This document shows, piece by piece, positions 39,770 to 49,285 of a DNA stretch of 61,825 bases. Source of the stretch: a virus; IMG/VR virus record IMGVR_UViG_3300010397_000010, positions 1 to 61,825 of that record; one strand, given 5' to 3'. The notes under the pieces are model-generated. The model did no database searches. It had not been told where the DNA came from and saw only the letters and a list, made by a program, of their open reading frames with translations. Positions within the stretch are counted from its first letter, which is position 1. Each line of letters starts with the position of its first letter. The position numbers and the translations under genes were made by a program.

Positions 39770-40291
39770 CTATACCATCTCCCACGCAAAGCCGCCATCA
39801 GCAATAAAGGTTAGGGATGCGTTATGAAGGACAATACTAACTGAAGCTAGACCATCAATGAAGTTAGCCGTTGGCGTAGACTGAGCCAACACTACTAATG
39901 GCGTGAGATCGTTCGAAATCTTCTTCACAATAATCGGAATGGCTCCATTCGAACTTGATAGAGGGAGCGTGACGGTGAACGCTCCAGAGGTCATATCACA
40001 TAACACAATATCCCACCCACTCACATTCACATTCCCTCCCACCGCAATAGTTGAATCCACTAAGAGGATTGAATAAGGAGTCGCAAAAGTCGATGATCCC
40101 GATGATGCTGCGGGAATAGTTGTGATCGTGGTGACGGTTGATTGGAGTGAGCCAATCTTAGCGGTGAGGGCTGCGATTGCTTGTTGAATATCCTGAATAG
40201 CGTTGAACGAGAATATATGCGCCTGCTGAACATTTTCAGGTTGCCCTTGCAGCGCGAACGGGAAGCGAAAAGTGGGGGCATTAACCGCCAT
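39770..40291 (-). CDS. Small fibre-like virion protein, 173 aa
   Basis: A coiled-coil segment (IFSFNAIQDIQQAIAALTAK) is followed by Ser/Thr-rich beta structure and DMTSGAFTVTLPLSSSNGAI, typical of trimeric fibre tips. It overlaps the 1104-residue gene by one base (TAATG). Likely part of the tail complex. Confidence 0.6.
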   Translation of the reverse strand: MAVNAPTFRFPFALQGQPENVQQAHIFSFNAIQDIQQAIAALTAKIGSLQSTVTTITTIPAASSGSSTFATPYSILLVDSTIAVGGNVNVSGWDIVLCDMTSGAFTVTLPLSSSNGAIPIIVKKISNDLTPLVVLAQSTPTANFIDGLASVSIVLHNASLTFIADGGFAWEMV

Positions 40292-43200
40292 TATTTCTCA
40301 GCCCCCTCTCCTCCTCCACCGACAAAAGGAGCCATCGTCTGATACTCCCCCTCCGCATATCCCCACGCCTTAGCCTCAATAGCGAATCCCGTCAGGAATA
40401 CCTTAAATGTCGGATCAGTCGAGCTAAACACAAACTGAAGCCATTTCCACTTATTCGGACTCAACTTAGTAGTGAGCTTCGTCGGATTCCCACTTGTAGA
40501 TGGAAGAGTGAACGCAGAAGGGCCATAGCTTCCATTACCGGAATCTGCCGCTACTCCGGTTACGCTAACCGTCGCGTTCGATTGATATTCAACCGTCATC
40601 TCGAATGCCTGCATCCACCCACTCCCACCGATGGCCGGAGTTACTACGGTAGCAGTCGCACTCTCGATCCCACTTCCGCTGGAGATCATCTGCCTCAGCG
40701 TGCCATCCGAGCATCCAACCAAGGTGCCTTGAATGGATTCCCCTTCATTATCCGCATGACAAGTTGCCGTGGGAGTATAGGTGTCGAGAATCCAAGCCAT
40801 CTTCTCAATATCAAACACTAAGGTTCGAGCGACATTAGTCGAGTCTCGATAATCGTAATAGAGATATCCCCCGATTATGCTGAACTGTTGCCCATTCGGA
40901 TTCGAATCATCCGGCGGATAGACCGTGATTCCATTCCTCACGATAGGAACAGGAGTTGATCCTTCATGCGCGAAGAGGGGATATAAAGAGTCATCAGTAA
41001 TCGACTTGGAACCCATCCCACCCGGAGAGAAATGGATTCCGTCCTTAACTCGAAAGAATATCGCCCCTCCGCCCTCGACTGCTAGACATCTAGGAATGAA
41101 TAATCCCCTATTGATGCTCGTAGCTTGAAGCGACCAAGTTGATCCACTGGTGCCAGTCACCGTTGCGAGCGCGTTGAAGAAATTGGGCATAATCACCCAA
41201 GCTCTCTCAATAGAGAATAAAACTCCCCTTCCTCCACTCATCGCGCCATTGACCAAAATCTCGTCTGGATCGGTAACATCAAGCTGATTAGTGTCGGGCC
41301 ATGAATCTAAATTGCTCCCCTTGCACCAATAAAGAGTTCCTGGGCGCAATGGATCGCCCACACCGAAAGTGAAGTTGATATTATCCGTCGGCCCAAATAG
41401 GTATGCTAAGGGTTGAGCAGCAATGATCGGCTCCGCGATATTGTAGACAAGATTAGTCCCATCTGGCACCTCGGGGATAGTCATCGATGTAGTCGATGTC
41501 GGCCTAGCGATTAGAGTGTACGCGAGTTGAGTCGGAGCACCAATCAGAATAACTGTCCCCGCCAACCATCGCACATTAAATGTATCCCCACTCACCCACG
41601 ATATAACTCCCCCTGACACATTCACCACTCCCCTCCGAGGGAGATCAATTGAGGGAACAGGTTCGAAGTCATCCAACTGCATCAACTGATTCGCCGCCGC
41701 ATCGAGGTCAGTTAGCGCGTCGACGATGGCCGTAGGGGGATTCGTATTCGGTCCCGTTGCGACATAGGTAAAGTTAGCGAGTCCTTGATCCTGCCTATAA
41801 TAATCAACCTTATCGACTTGAGGATCATTAGAATAAACAGGAGTTACAGTGTTCGCCAGCACTGGAGTAGTTTGAGGATCTGACACAGGAGAAGGATTAC
41901 TCTGCGCTCCCGTTAGGGATGAACGATACTTATAAGCATAACTTACGTTAGTCCGAACGCTCTGCGGGAGAGGGGGGATTACGACTGCTGCCGCACCGGG
42001 CGTGGGCGAAGCGGTCAGGATACACTTCCTCCCAGTGTGATACCAATAATCCCAATCAATCTCAACCTGATAAGCGCCCATCGCCGCGAAGGTGACTGCG
42101 GTAGTAGTGGTGCCTGAGTATCCCCCTCCATCATTCGGTTGAGTCAAAGGGACAAGAGGAAGTTGACTCACGACTGTCTCAGTCTGCCCCTTATCCCCTA
42201 TCGTCGTTCCCTTTCCCGTCCAAGTCGCCGCCCCTCCAATGCCCAACATACATCGATCTTTATTGCTCAACACGATATTGTATGTGCCCGGAGCGGGAAT
42301 CCACAGCGCCCCTACGATGCACGCGTTGAAGTTCTGATATCCATCCGCAGGAACGAAGGCAGGAGTGAAGAGGGGGATTGATCCTACCGTTGAGCCGGTG
42401 GAGTCTAAAGTGGCCCAATCCACCGGCACAGTGCCATTCTCCGGCGTCGAGTCGAAGTGCCATGAATTGTTCGTGCCCGTCGCAGGGGCTCCGGTGATGG
42501 TACGCGGAGTGCCCGAGCCCGAGTCATTCGAGTTCTTCCAAATATATTGCCCCACCGGGCCGCTATGGGGAGAGTCTCCCCACACATAAGCTGTGATATC
42601 CCCAAGGGTGGCGACATGAGTTGAGATAGCAGAAGTGGTGATTGTCCAGCTTACCGAGAAGGAGCCAGAGTTGGTCGAGAACGTATTATCGGCTGAGTCT
42701 ACTCCAATCTGAAGCTGAGTAGCTCCCGTTGGCACAATTAGACTCGCACTCGCACCGATATTCACCGTCCCTGATGGCGATGTCAGCACGACTCCCGATC
42801 CATTGGTAAACGCCCCCACGACAATCTTCGGCGTTGCGATGAAATTGCCGGGATAGGTCGAGCTAGTAGGGCCGCTATCCCCCGGCGCATGAGTCGCCCC
42901 ATTCACCGTCGCCGTTCCCGTCACCGTTAAGGCAATCACCGCTCCAGCTACTGGAGTGGCGATAATCACTGGAGACGTTCCATCCCCTCCCGATGAATGA
43001 CCATAATTGAATGTAGGATTAGCTCCCCCTACATTTGTCCAAGGGAAGGTGGTGGCGGGGAGGGATGCCGTTCCCGTGGTCGATGATGTCGATGTCCCAA
43101 TGGTAGGCGCGAGCTGAGGCTCCTTGATGCCCATTTTATAGCTCAAGCCATCCGACCTAACCTTCGTCATGCCTGCACAGGCAAAGGTCGTAGAGGAGTT

Positions 43201-43605
43201 ATCAATAGCGAACTTAGTGGTTAATGTGACCGCTCCCTGCGCTGCGCTATCTCCCACATATGCCCAAGGTTGGACTGAGGCATCCGGCCTGAAGGGGATG
43301 ATCGATAAAGGATGCCCACTGAGCCCCGCTGCGACTAAGGTTGAGTTGTTATAAAGCTTCCCATCCGTCGATCCCACGACAAATGTGTACCCTCCAACCG
43401 GCCCCGCTGGAGTGGTGTCGTTCAACCTAGCGAGAGAATTGATCGCAGCCGATACCGTGAGGATGGTTGCACTCAACAGCTTCCGAAGGGAGAATCCTCC
43501 GAACAAATAAGCTCTCACGTTCACTGCGAGCGCGACTTTGCCTGCCGAAAGTCTATTTATCGGACTGGTTAGATCAAGTCCCCCGAAGCTCGGCCCAACT
43601 CCCAT
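40291..43605 (-). CDS. Large tail protein, nozzle/stabilisation-like, 1104 aa
   Basis: The N-terminus GGLDLTSPINRLSAGKVALA then NVRAYLFGGFSLRK is the opening style of large tail proteins next to the connector in short-tailed phages (P22 gp10 / T7 gp12 class). The middle has several Ser/Thr/Gly-rich beta domains that look inserted, and the C-terminal half has beta-propeller-like blades. Its place directly after the adaptor and a small protein fits a tail nozzle. Assigned by layout and opening motif only. Confidence 0.65.
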   Translation of the reverse strand: MGVGPSFGGLDLTSPINRLSAGKVALAVNVRAYLFGGFSLRKLLSATILTVSAAINSLARLNDTTPAGPVGGYTFVVGSTDGKLYNNSTLVAAGLSGHPLSIIPFRPDASVQPWAYVGDSAAQGAVTLTTKFAIDNSSTTFACAGMTKVRSDGLSYKMGIKEPQLAPTIGTSTSSTTGTASLPATTFPWTNVGGANPTFNYGHSSGGDGTSPVIIATPVAGAVIALTVTGTATVNGATHAPGDSGPTSSTYPGNFIATPKIVVGAFTNGSGVVLTSPSGTVNIGASASLIVPTGATQLQIGVDSADNTFSTNSGSFSVSWTITTSAISTHVATLGDITAYVWGDSPHSGPVGQYIWKNSNDSGSGTPRTITGAPATGTNNSWHFDSTPENGTVPVDWATLDSTGSTVGSIPLFTPAFVPADGYQNFNACIVGALWIPAPGTYNIVLSNKDRCMLGIGGAATWTGKGTTIGDKGQTETVVSQLPLVPLTQPNDGGGYSGTTTTAVTFAAMGAYQVEIDWDYWYHTGRKCILTASPTPGAAAVVIPPLPQSVRTNVSYAYKYRSSLTGAQSNPSPVSDPQTTPVLANTVTPVYSNDPQVDKVDYYRQDQGLANFTYVATGPNTNPPTAIVDALTDLDAAANQLMQLDDFEPVPSIDLPRRGVVNVSGGVISWVSGDTFNVRWLAGTVILIGAPTQLAYTLIARPTSTTSMTIPEVPDGTNLVYNIAEPIIAAQPLAYLFGPTDNINFTFGVGDPLRPGTLYWCKGSNLDSWPDTNQLDVTDPDEILVNGAMSGGRGVLFSIERAWVIMPNFFNALATVTGTSGSTWSLQATSINRGLFIPRCLAVEGGGAIFFRVKDGIHFSPGGMGSKSITDDSLYPLFAHEGSTPVPIVRNGITVYPPDDSNPNGQQFSIIGGYLYYDYRDSTNVARTLVFDIEKMAWILDTYTPTATCHADNEGESIQGTLVGCSDGTLRQMISSGSGIESATATVVTPAIGGSGWMQAFEMTVEYQSNATVSVTGVAADSGNGSYGPSAFTLPSTSGNPTKLTTKLSPNKWKWLQFVFSSTDPTFKVFLTGFAIEAKAWGYAEGEYQTMAPFVGGGGEGAEK

Positions 43606-43615
43606 CCTTCATCCC

Positions 43616-43915
43616 CTATTGAGCGGTTTCGTAGAGAATATCCACTTTCTCGCCTGAAGTTCCAAGGATATACCACGAACTCAGAAGGGAGCCTCTGATA
43701 GTCTCGAAGTTGAGCACTAACGGTGTTCCGGGGGAGCCCGTAGCGAGGCCAATTCCCGTAGTCGAGGTTACCGAGGAGTCTCCAATCCTAATCGTATGCC
43801 CTGAGGCATTCCCAATTACAAGAAGGCTGACATAGATTTGCTCCGAAGATGTCGAGTTTAGGTTGGGGGAGATCGCCGTGGCTCCACTCCCAAGCGTAAG
43901 CTGAAGAATTCTCAT
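43616..43915 (-). CDS. Small virion protein, 99 aa
   Basis: All-beta, Ser/Thr-rich protein (MRILQLTLGSGATAISPNLN; IRIGDSSVTSTTGIG) of the type often found as a head or tail decoration. TAATG overlap with the adaptor gene. No family recognised. Confidence 0.6.
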   Translation of the reverse strand: MRILQLTLGSGATAISPNLNSTSSEQIYVSLLVIGNASGHTIRIGDSSVTSTTGIGLATGSPGTPLVLNFETIRGSLLSSWYILGTSGEKVDILYETAQ

Positions 43916-45279
43916 TAAGATTGCTCCTTTAACGCATACCGAGGATCTACCTCGGACTGTCTACTCACAGGCGGTCGGAGGGTGGTTGCGAATATCCCAC
44001 TCTCCCTCACCCTTCGATTCGAGTCCATCGCGGCTTGGATGAAGTTTTGATGCAGCGGAATCGAATGAAGGAACTCTTGCCCTCCATGCCTGAATTGGGC
44101 CAAGTGTTCCGCTTCATCCAATATCGCATTGATATTCTCTCGCGGAAGCTGAACATAATCTCCATCCGCTACCGGGACTGGCGCACTACCCACCAGAGAT
44201 AAGCTAACACTAACATTCCCACTAGGTTTGGGGGAGACAGCAAAGAGATCAATTCCCCCTCTAACAATTCCCATTTGAGCATCAGATCGAGATTCCCACC
44301 CCAAATCATACTGATCCATCTCCTCCACCGCAGGGGAGTCACAGGGGACATTATCAATCCTCGCCTGCATCAACCAAGGAAGCTCCATCATCAACCTTAT
44401 TCCTTCTTGGAACCTTTGTTCGGCATAACTCGCCCTCATTCTATCGTTCGATTCAGCTTCCTTGCTAAGGAGGTCGCTAATCATCCCCCACTTCATCACC
44501 CATGCCCAATCATCGGGGATAAGGAGTGGGGAAGGGGAGCTTACGGTGCTGCCGCCCAAGATGGCTAGAATATCGAGCGAATTCGGTTGATTCGCTAAGG
44601 TGTCGAACGTGATTGCCTGGGGAGGGGAGCCTAAAATTCCCCACGCCATCGGATCTCCGCTCTCCTGAGGAAAGTCGGGCGAGAAATATTCCATCGCCAA
44701 CGTGTCATCCCTGAAGAGAGTGATTGGATCTCCGCTCGCAGGGAGATATCTCACTCTTCGAATGTCCAATATCCCTAAGGAAGTCGAATCCGGAAGCTGA
44801 ACTCGATTAGTCCCCGGTACAATACTCAGAGAGGGCGAGAATAAGCCAACATTCGCAGCGGTTAGTTGAAGGATTTGATCCCTTCTCCTCTTGAATGATT
44901 GAGTTAGGTCGTTCAGCGAGAATTGATTCGTTCCCGTCCATGTTGCTCCCGTTGGAGGTTCCAAGAGGTGATATTCGATCAGAGTGTATAGATCGACATC
45001 ACTTAGCGTCTGATAGCGAGGACTCGACGAGTTGGCTCCCACTAAGGAATTCGCGCTATTAGCTAGGGACTGCCATTCCTTATCCGTTGAGCCGAACGTC
45101 TCCGTCCACTCCACCACATACCATTGAGTGATCGCGTTCCACGACCTTAGGGATTCCCCAAGGAGCACCTTAAGCTCCCCATCCGTCCAACACACATTTC
45201 CCACATCATTCAGCCTCAGCGCGAGGGCTTGCCGAAGCTGAATCCATGTGAGATAGCTATATGGGGCAGTGGGGGGCAT
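43915..45279 (-). CDS. Putative adaptor / neck protein, 454 aa
   Basis: It begins YSYLTWIQLRQALALRLNDV, then CWTDGELKVLLGESLRSWNA, matching phage adaptor-type proteins that join portal and tail. A long middle helix set (SFKRRRDQILQLTAANVGLF) follows, and a C-terminal basic region with QFRHGGQEFLHSIPLHQNFI. Located downstream of the head genes and before the nozzle-like gene, the normal place for an adaptor. Confidence 0.65.
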   Translation of the reverse strand: MPPTAPYSYLTWIQLRQALALRLNDVGNVCWTDGELKVLLGESLRSWNAITQWYVVEWTETFGSTDKEWQSLANSANSLVGANSSSPRYQTLSDVDLYTLIEYHLLEPPTGATWTGTNQFSLNDLTQSFKRRRDQILQLTAANVGLFSPSLSIVPGTNRVQLPDSTSLGILDIRRVRYLPASGDPITLFRDDTLAMEYFSPDFPQESGDPMAWGILGSPPQAITFDTLANQPNSLDILAILGGSTVSSPSPLLIPDDWAWVMKWGMISDLLSKEAESNDRMRASYAEQRFQEGIRLMMELPWLMQARIDNVPCDSPAVEEMDQYDLGWESRSDAQMGIVRGGIDLFAVSPKPSGNVSVSLSLVGSAPVPVADGDYVQLPRENINAILDEAEHLAQFRHGGQEFLHSIPLHQNFIQAAMDSNRRVRESGIFATTLRPPVSRQSEVDPRYALKEQS

Positions 45280-45286
45280 TCTCTCG

Positions 45287-45397
45287 TTAAGCCTTCTTTA
45301 GAATAGATTTCGTCGCCCCAACCTTCCCACCGGGGGCTTTCTTGTTAAGGAATTTCGATGGAGTAGACTTGAATGCTTTCAACTTTAGTTTGCTCAT
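45287..45397 (-). CDS. Lys-rich microprotein, 36 aa
   Basis: MSKLKLKAFKSTPSKFLNKK continues to KSILKKA; 13 of 36 residues are Lys. It ends eight bases before the adaptor ATG. It is similar in style to the 37-residue protein at 50428. It could be a DNA-condensing or capsid-bound peptide. Confidence 0.5.
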   Translation of the reverse strand: MSKLKLKAFKSTPSKFLNKKAPGGKVGATKSILKKA

Positions 45398-45400
45398 TTT

Positions 45401-45481
45401 CTATTTCCCCTTCTTAGGTGATTTGACTGGTGCTGGAGCTTTAGGGATAACATTCTTCCCCGACTTGAAGCAATCTTTCAT
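45401..45481 (-). CDS. Lys/Pro-rich microprotein, 26 aa
   Basis: MKDCFKSGKNVIPKAPAPVK then SPKKGK. ATG 45481 overlaps the stop of the 56-residue gene (ATGA), and three bases separate its stop from the next gene's ATG. Very short, but position and overlap favour translation. Confidence 0.4.
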   Translation of the reverse strand: MKDCFKSGKNVIPKAPAPVKSPKKGK

Positions 45482-45648
45482 TTCTTAGTCTCCATTTTCT
45501 TCTTTCCATTCTTTTCCGAATGCTTGACCTTATGCTCTTTGCCTGCCACTACAACATTCTTCGCATGAGTTGGGATACCGTGGATATGAGTATACGCACG
45601 ATATTTCCTATACTTCTCCGCGTTCTCGAAATGTTCGGTAGGAGGCAT
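45478..45648 (-). CDS. Basic His/Lys-rich small protein, 56 aa
   Basis: MPPTEHFENAEKYRKYRAYT opens, with HIHGIPTHAKNVVVAGKEHK and a C-terminal Lys cluster. ATG 45648 lies three bases after the stop of the preceding gene. Third in the run of basic microproteins between neck genes. Possible virion DNA-binding component. Confidence 0.5.
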   Translation of the reverse strand: MPPTEHFENAEKYRKYRAYTHIHGIPTHAKNVVVAGKEHKVKHSEKNGKKKMETKK

Positions 45649-45650
45649 CC

Positions 45651-45995
45651 CTAGCCCCTCTTCCTCGCCATCTTGCGATCAGCCTTCTTCGTCTGCTTCA
45701 CCGTCAGAACGCGCTCTCCGCGATGTACCCGAGCAATTCCAGTCTTGCGAACCTTCCCGCCCTTTTTGTACGAATCAGGCTCAGCAGCAGTTTCATTCCT
45801 AAGTCTCGCCGTACTCCCACCGAATCCCTTAGTCTGCTTCAGCGCTGAAGTCTCCCTCTTCCCCTGCTCCGCGATATACTCGCGCTTCTTCTGAGGATTC
45901 GCTATCGAAGCTGCCTTCGTCCCGCGATACTTAGCCAAATCCGCTCTCTCCTTCTCGGCGCTTTCAGCCTTCTCTTCAGCAGAATCATCAGACAT
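45651..45995 (-). CDS. Basic protein with GGKVRKTG...HRGERVLT motif, 114 aa
   Basis: ATG 45995, with GGGAGAATT upstream. An acidic/Ala-rich N-terminus is followed by SYKKGGKVRKTGIARVHRGE and RVLTVKQTKKADRKM. This GGKV-x4-G-x4-H-x-GERVL signature recurs at the C-termini of small structural proteins in many phages. Role unknown; probably packaged or head-associated. Confidence 0.65.
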   Translation of the reverse strand: MSDDSAEEKAESAEKERADLAKYRGTKAASIANPQKKREYIAEQGKRETSALKQTKGFGGSTARLRNETAAEPDSYKKGGKVRKTGIARVHRGERVLTVKQTKKADRKMARKRG

Positions 45996-46011
45996 TTTCA
46001 ATTCTCCCTTA

Positions 46012-47004
46012 CTACATATTCCTTGAGCTAACCATTCCCGTGGCCGGGTCGAATGTGCTGACCGCTCTCACTCCCGATATGCGAGTCATTGTGGAGCGCC
46101 ACATATCCACTCTATCTCGATCCATCGACCTTATCTCTTTCAATTGTGATTGAGCTTGAGCCTGCGCTGCGCCAATGAGGAATCTGAAGTCTGCTCCATT
46201 CCCTCTCGGATTAGCGGAGTCCTTATTTCCTTCGCACCATTCGTAAGCACGAACTCTCGCCATCGCCTTTACCAAGCTCTCGGTGATCGGAAAGGGGAGA
46301 GTGTCAGAGGGATTCGTGAGATCAGGCCCCATTCGACTGAACCACGTCGAATAGACATACTGAGCTTGAGGTTGAGGATAGAGTTCCATCATCAATCGCC
46401 CAAATGTCGCTGATCCTGGTCGATCATCTATCCCATGAGGAATCACCATCAGAGGATTCGAGAATATCTGCCTTTGGGGATCACATCGATTGACATAATC
46501 CGTCGCCCCCCTTGCATTCGACACATTCAGATAGATGACGTTATTCGTGTCTAGCACATCTTCCCACGCCTCAAAGTCATCCACGGGGACAGGATAATAG
46601 CATTGATAGATGGAGTAATGAATCCCACTCCCTACGGTAAGATCAATATAAGGCCGATCAAGAGTAAGCTCTCCTGTTGTCCCATCCATAGCGATGATGT
46701 TATAAATAGTCCCCGCGCCGACCCTAAATTGGCGCTGAGTGATTAGCGATACCGGAGTGGATGCAGCAAGCCATAACGCCTGCGCGGTCGCATCAGACTG
46801 GACGAGATTGCTTCCAAGGGTAACGGTGCATGTTCCGCCATTGACTAAGGAAGGAGTGGCGAATCCCGATGAGCCTAATTGAAAACTCCATCCCCTCAGG
46901 TTGCGGATATCCACCCACGCCTCACGAACATGGGTGCGGGCAAGTAGGGCGCTATAAGCAGGAACGCAACCGCGTAACTCAGCCACCATAGTCGAGAGCG
47001 ACAT
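46012..47004 (-). CDS. Putative head-completion / neck protein, 330 aa
   Basis: The opening SLSTMVAELRGCVPAYSALL followed by ARTHVREAWVDI is a helical start typical of connector-adjacent proteins. The centre is beta-rich, and a later RLMMELYPQPQAQYVYSTWF segment resembles phage tail-tubular or adaptor folds. A terminator-like hairpin lies immediately upstream. Assigned by position and general look. Confidence 0.6.
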   Translation of the reverse strand: MSLSTMVAELRGCVPAYSALLARTHVREAWVDIRNLRGWSFQLGSSGFATPSLVNGGTCTVTLGSNLVQSDATAQALWLAASTPVSLITQRQFRVGAGTIYNIIAMDGTTGELTLDRPYIDLTVGSGIHYSIYQCYYPVPVDDFEAWEDVLDTNNVIYLNVSNARGATDYVNRCDPQRQIFSNPLMVIPHGIDDRPGSATFGRLMMELYPQPQAQYVYSTWFSRMGPDLTNPSDTLPFPITESLVKAMARVRAYEWCEGNKDSANPRGNGADFRFLIGAAQAQAQSQLKEIRSMDRDRVDMWRSTMTRISGVRAVSTFDPATGMVSSRNM

Positions 47005-47019
47005 TTCTTGCCCTTCTAA

Positions 47020-47049
47020 ACAAAATGGGCGAGGCGCTTGGCCCCGCCC
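47020..47049 (-). terminator. Terminator-like hairpin downstream of head genes
   Basis: On the minus strand GGGCGGGGC, a short loop, GCCTCGCCC, then ATTTTGTTT. It lies in the 72-bp gap between the genes ending at 47077 and starting at 47004, so it may lower transcription of the tail genes relative to the capsid genes. Confidence 0.65.
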
Positions 47050-47076
47050 GAATGCGATGGAGATCGCTTTCCTAAG

Positions 47077-47427
47077 CTACCTTCCTACATAGCCAAGTTT
47101 AACCACTTCCGCACTGAGATCAACCGCACTCGATACTTGAGTAAGGGCTGGAACGCCTGCCGTGGCGGTGAACCACAGCAATTTCCACGTCTTACGCTCC
47201 CCTTTTCCCGTTGGCTGAGCGACTACCCAATAACTCCCACTCACCGACAGATTCCCACTCCCGAGAACATTATCAATAACCGCCAGCCCGAGCATCGAGA
47301 TGCCGGTCATTGCGTTATTTGAGCCGAGAGTCTCCCCTCCAGTCGTGTAGGACTTCGGCCCTGCGTGATCGACTGCCAAGAGCTTCCCTTGGCCGATAGT
47401 GAACGCACCTAACTGAGTGTCGGCCAT
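47077..47427 (-). CDS. Small head protein, 116 aa
   Basis: Beta-rich protein (LGAFTIGQGKLLAVDHAGPK; LSVSGSYWVVAQPTGKGERK) with a C-terminal SAVDLSAEVVKLGYVGR. TAATG overlap with the 204-residue gene. Likely decoration or minor head protein, by location after the coat gene. Confidence 0.6.
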   Translation of the reverse strand: MADTQLGAFTIGQGKLLAVDHAGPKSYTTGGETLGSNNAMTGISMLGLAVIDNVLGSGNLSVSGSYWVVAQPTGKGERKTWKLLWFTATAGVPALTQVSSAVDLSAEVVKLGYVGR

Positions 47428-48041
47428 TAGAGATCAATCCTCGTTACCGGACGAGTGATCCGGATAAGGTTCCTCGCGCTCGCCGTTCCAGTGGTGACAA
47501 GGGAGTAGCCAATCGTGAGGCCATTCGTCGCGTTATTCGAAGCGCCCGTCTTGGTGACTGCGCCCTGAGTTCCGGTCGATAGGCTGATGACATCCGCGAA
47601 GGCACTCGCTGCCGTAGCGTCGAACAGTGGATTCGCCTTCCCATTGCACTGAATGAACGCATAGGGATGAGTTTTGCCAAAGTTCGAGTCAATCGAGATC
47701 CCCGCGAAGTCGGCATTCGTAGTCGAATTGAACGTAGTTACGGTAGCTTCGCCCGTTCCAGTGTCGTCGGATTGAAGCCACGATACCGCCGTACCGAGCG
47801 GAATCGGATCAGTCGTCACCGCAGGATCGAGCTTGACCCACATATAATTACCCTCATAGAGCGTGCCCCATGTCGAGTAACTATACTGCGCGGCTTCCTG
47901 ATTCGAGATCTCAAAGAACGCACCCGGATTCAATCCAGTCGCAATCTGAGTCCCCGTCAGTCCCTCCACCGCTCCCGTAGGAGAGGTCGAGGCCATGTTG
48001 TTGAGCCATTGCTGAATATAACCTACTGAAGTTCGAGACAT
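47427..48041 (-). CDS. Putative head decoration protein, 204 aa
   Basis: Starts MSRTSVGYIQQWLNNMASTS; Thr/Ser/Gly-rich beta protein. AFFEISNQEAAQYSYSTWG and PLGTAVSWLQSDDTGTGEAT look like capsid-decoration domains. Directly downstream of the coat gene. Confidence 0.6.
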   Translation of the reverse strand: MSRTSVGYIQQWLNNMASTSPTGAVEGLTGTQIATGLNPGAFFEISNQEAAQYSYSTWGTLYEGNYMWVKLDPAVTTDPIPLGTAVSWLQSDDTGTGEATVTTFNSTTNADFAGISIDSNFGKTHPYAFIQCNGKANPLFDATAASAFADVISLSTGTQGAVTKTGASNNATNGLTIGYSLVTTGTASARNLIRITRPVTRIDL

Positions 48042-48083
48042 TTCCTTTAATTCCTCTCCATTAAGTTCTTTAGATTCAGCAAT

Positions 48084-49262
48084 TTAGCCATTAATCCCAT
48101 ACCCGTGAATACTCATCCTCGGACTCGGAGTATACATATTGAGCGCGAGATTGATGAGCAGGGCATCATTCGTGTTGTTGTTGTAGACTTCGTTCTGCCT
48201 ACGCCCGAACAGGAAATCCGGGTTGTCGGTCGGTCGATACTTCCACGCCGAGCCAGTGAGGGCGAAGATCGTCTCGCCAACCGTGATCGTGGTCGATGCA
48301 GGCAACTGAGATGGCGAAGTCGCTCCAGTCGCAGTCGAGTTCGATGTGAAAGTAGTCGTCTTGTTCGACGTGGAAATGTAGTTGGTCGGGAAATCCGCGC
48401 CCCACGCTGCTCCAGGGGTGAGGATATCGTCATAGATCACAGTGCCCATGAACGAGATTCCTTCGATATCCGGAACGCTCGAAAGGGATTTCATCGTCCA
48501 ATTAGTCGTAAATTGCTGCTGAGTCTGCAACGCTGAGAGGATGTAAGCCCAACCGTTAGGAGTGGTGATGGTGATTTCAGGGGTGCGGCCATCACAGAAC
48601 TTTCGAGCCCTGACGAGGAAGTTAATCAACCCTCTCACGCTGATCGCCGCTGCGGTGCCATCAGAGTTGCCGAAGAAATAGGGTATCGAGTTATTCGCTA
48701 CCGAGATGGCTCCATTCCTCACCTGCGACCCATAGTTCTGATATACGTTGCCATCCCAAGAGTTATTCAGGCCATCATTCAGCGCCTCAGCGAAGCCATT
48801 GATTCGAGTGGTTCCATTATCGCTAATGAGCCCTGATGCGCTCATTTGGCCGTGATGATACCCATCAACCTCAACGTTGGTCGAGATGGCCGCGACACCG
48901 TTGCGGAAATAGAGATCAATCAACTCAATCTTCGCATTCGGCCCTTTATTCTGCACCGACAGAGAGAACGTCTCCAGCATATCCCGCGAGGTGTAGAGCT
49001 TCGGGATGAACGCCAAATCAGCAAGCTGCTGAGTGTGCTCGATGGTGAAATTCGTTCCCGGACTCGCAGCCCCGGCAGCCGGGGAGCCCATAATGAAAGG
49101 CTCCCTCATCAACATGCCGCCGCCGAACGGGTCAACCGCGCCGATTGCTCTCATGTGCTGCTGAAGGGCAGTCTTGACGAAGAAATTGTCATAGGCGACA
49201 TCCGCCAATAAATCGTCAAGCGTCGAAGCCTGAAGATCAGAGTTATAAGTTGGATCGGGCAT
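48084..49262 (-). CDS. Major capsid protein
   Basis: 392 residues. MPDPTYNSDLQASTLDDLLA then YDNFFVKTALQQHMRAIGAV; FIPKLYTSRDMLETFSLSVQ; SVRGLINFLVRARKFCDGRT; and a C-terminal NDALLINLALNMYTPSPRMS. The length, the N-terminal helix, the long central helix region and the place right after the scaffold gene fit an HK97-fold coat protein. No separate protease gene adjoins it, as in scaffold-using short-tailed phages. A 23-bp gap separates it from the scaffold gene. Confidence 0.75.
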   Translation of the reverse strand: MPDPTYNSDLQASTLDDLLADVAYDNFFVKTALQQHMRAIGAVDPFGGGMLMREPFIMGSPAAGAASPGTNFTIEHTQQLADLAFIPKLYTSRDMLETFSLSVQNKGPNAKIELIDLYFRNGVAAISTNVEVDGYHHGQMSASGLISDNGTTRINGFAEALNDGLNNSWDGNVYQNYGSQVRNGAISVANNSIPYFFGNSDGTAAAISVRGLINFLVRARKFCDGRTPEITITTPNGWAYILSALQTQQQFTTNWTMKSLSSVPDIEGISFMGTVIYDDILTPGAAWGADFPTNYISTSNKTTTFTSNSTATGATSPSQLPASTTITVGETIFALTGSAWKYRPTDNPDFLFGRRQNEVYNNNTNDALLINLALNMYTPSPRMSIHGYGING

Positions 49263-49285
49263 CGCTAGTCAATCTCCTTAGTCAA

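Noticed and set aside
48105-48536. Plus-strand open frame within the capsid gene
   Set aside because: Arg-rich shadow without ribosome site; the capsid gene on the other strand is certain.
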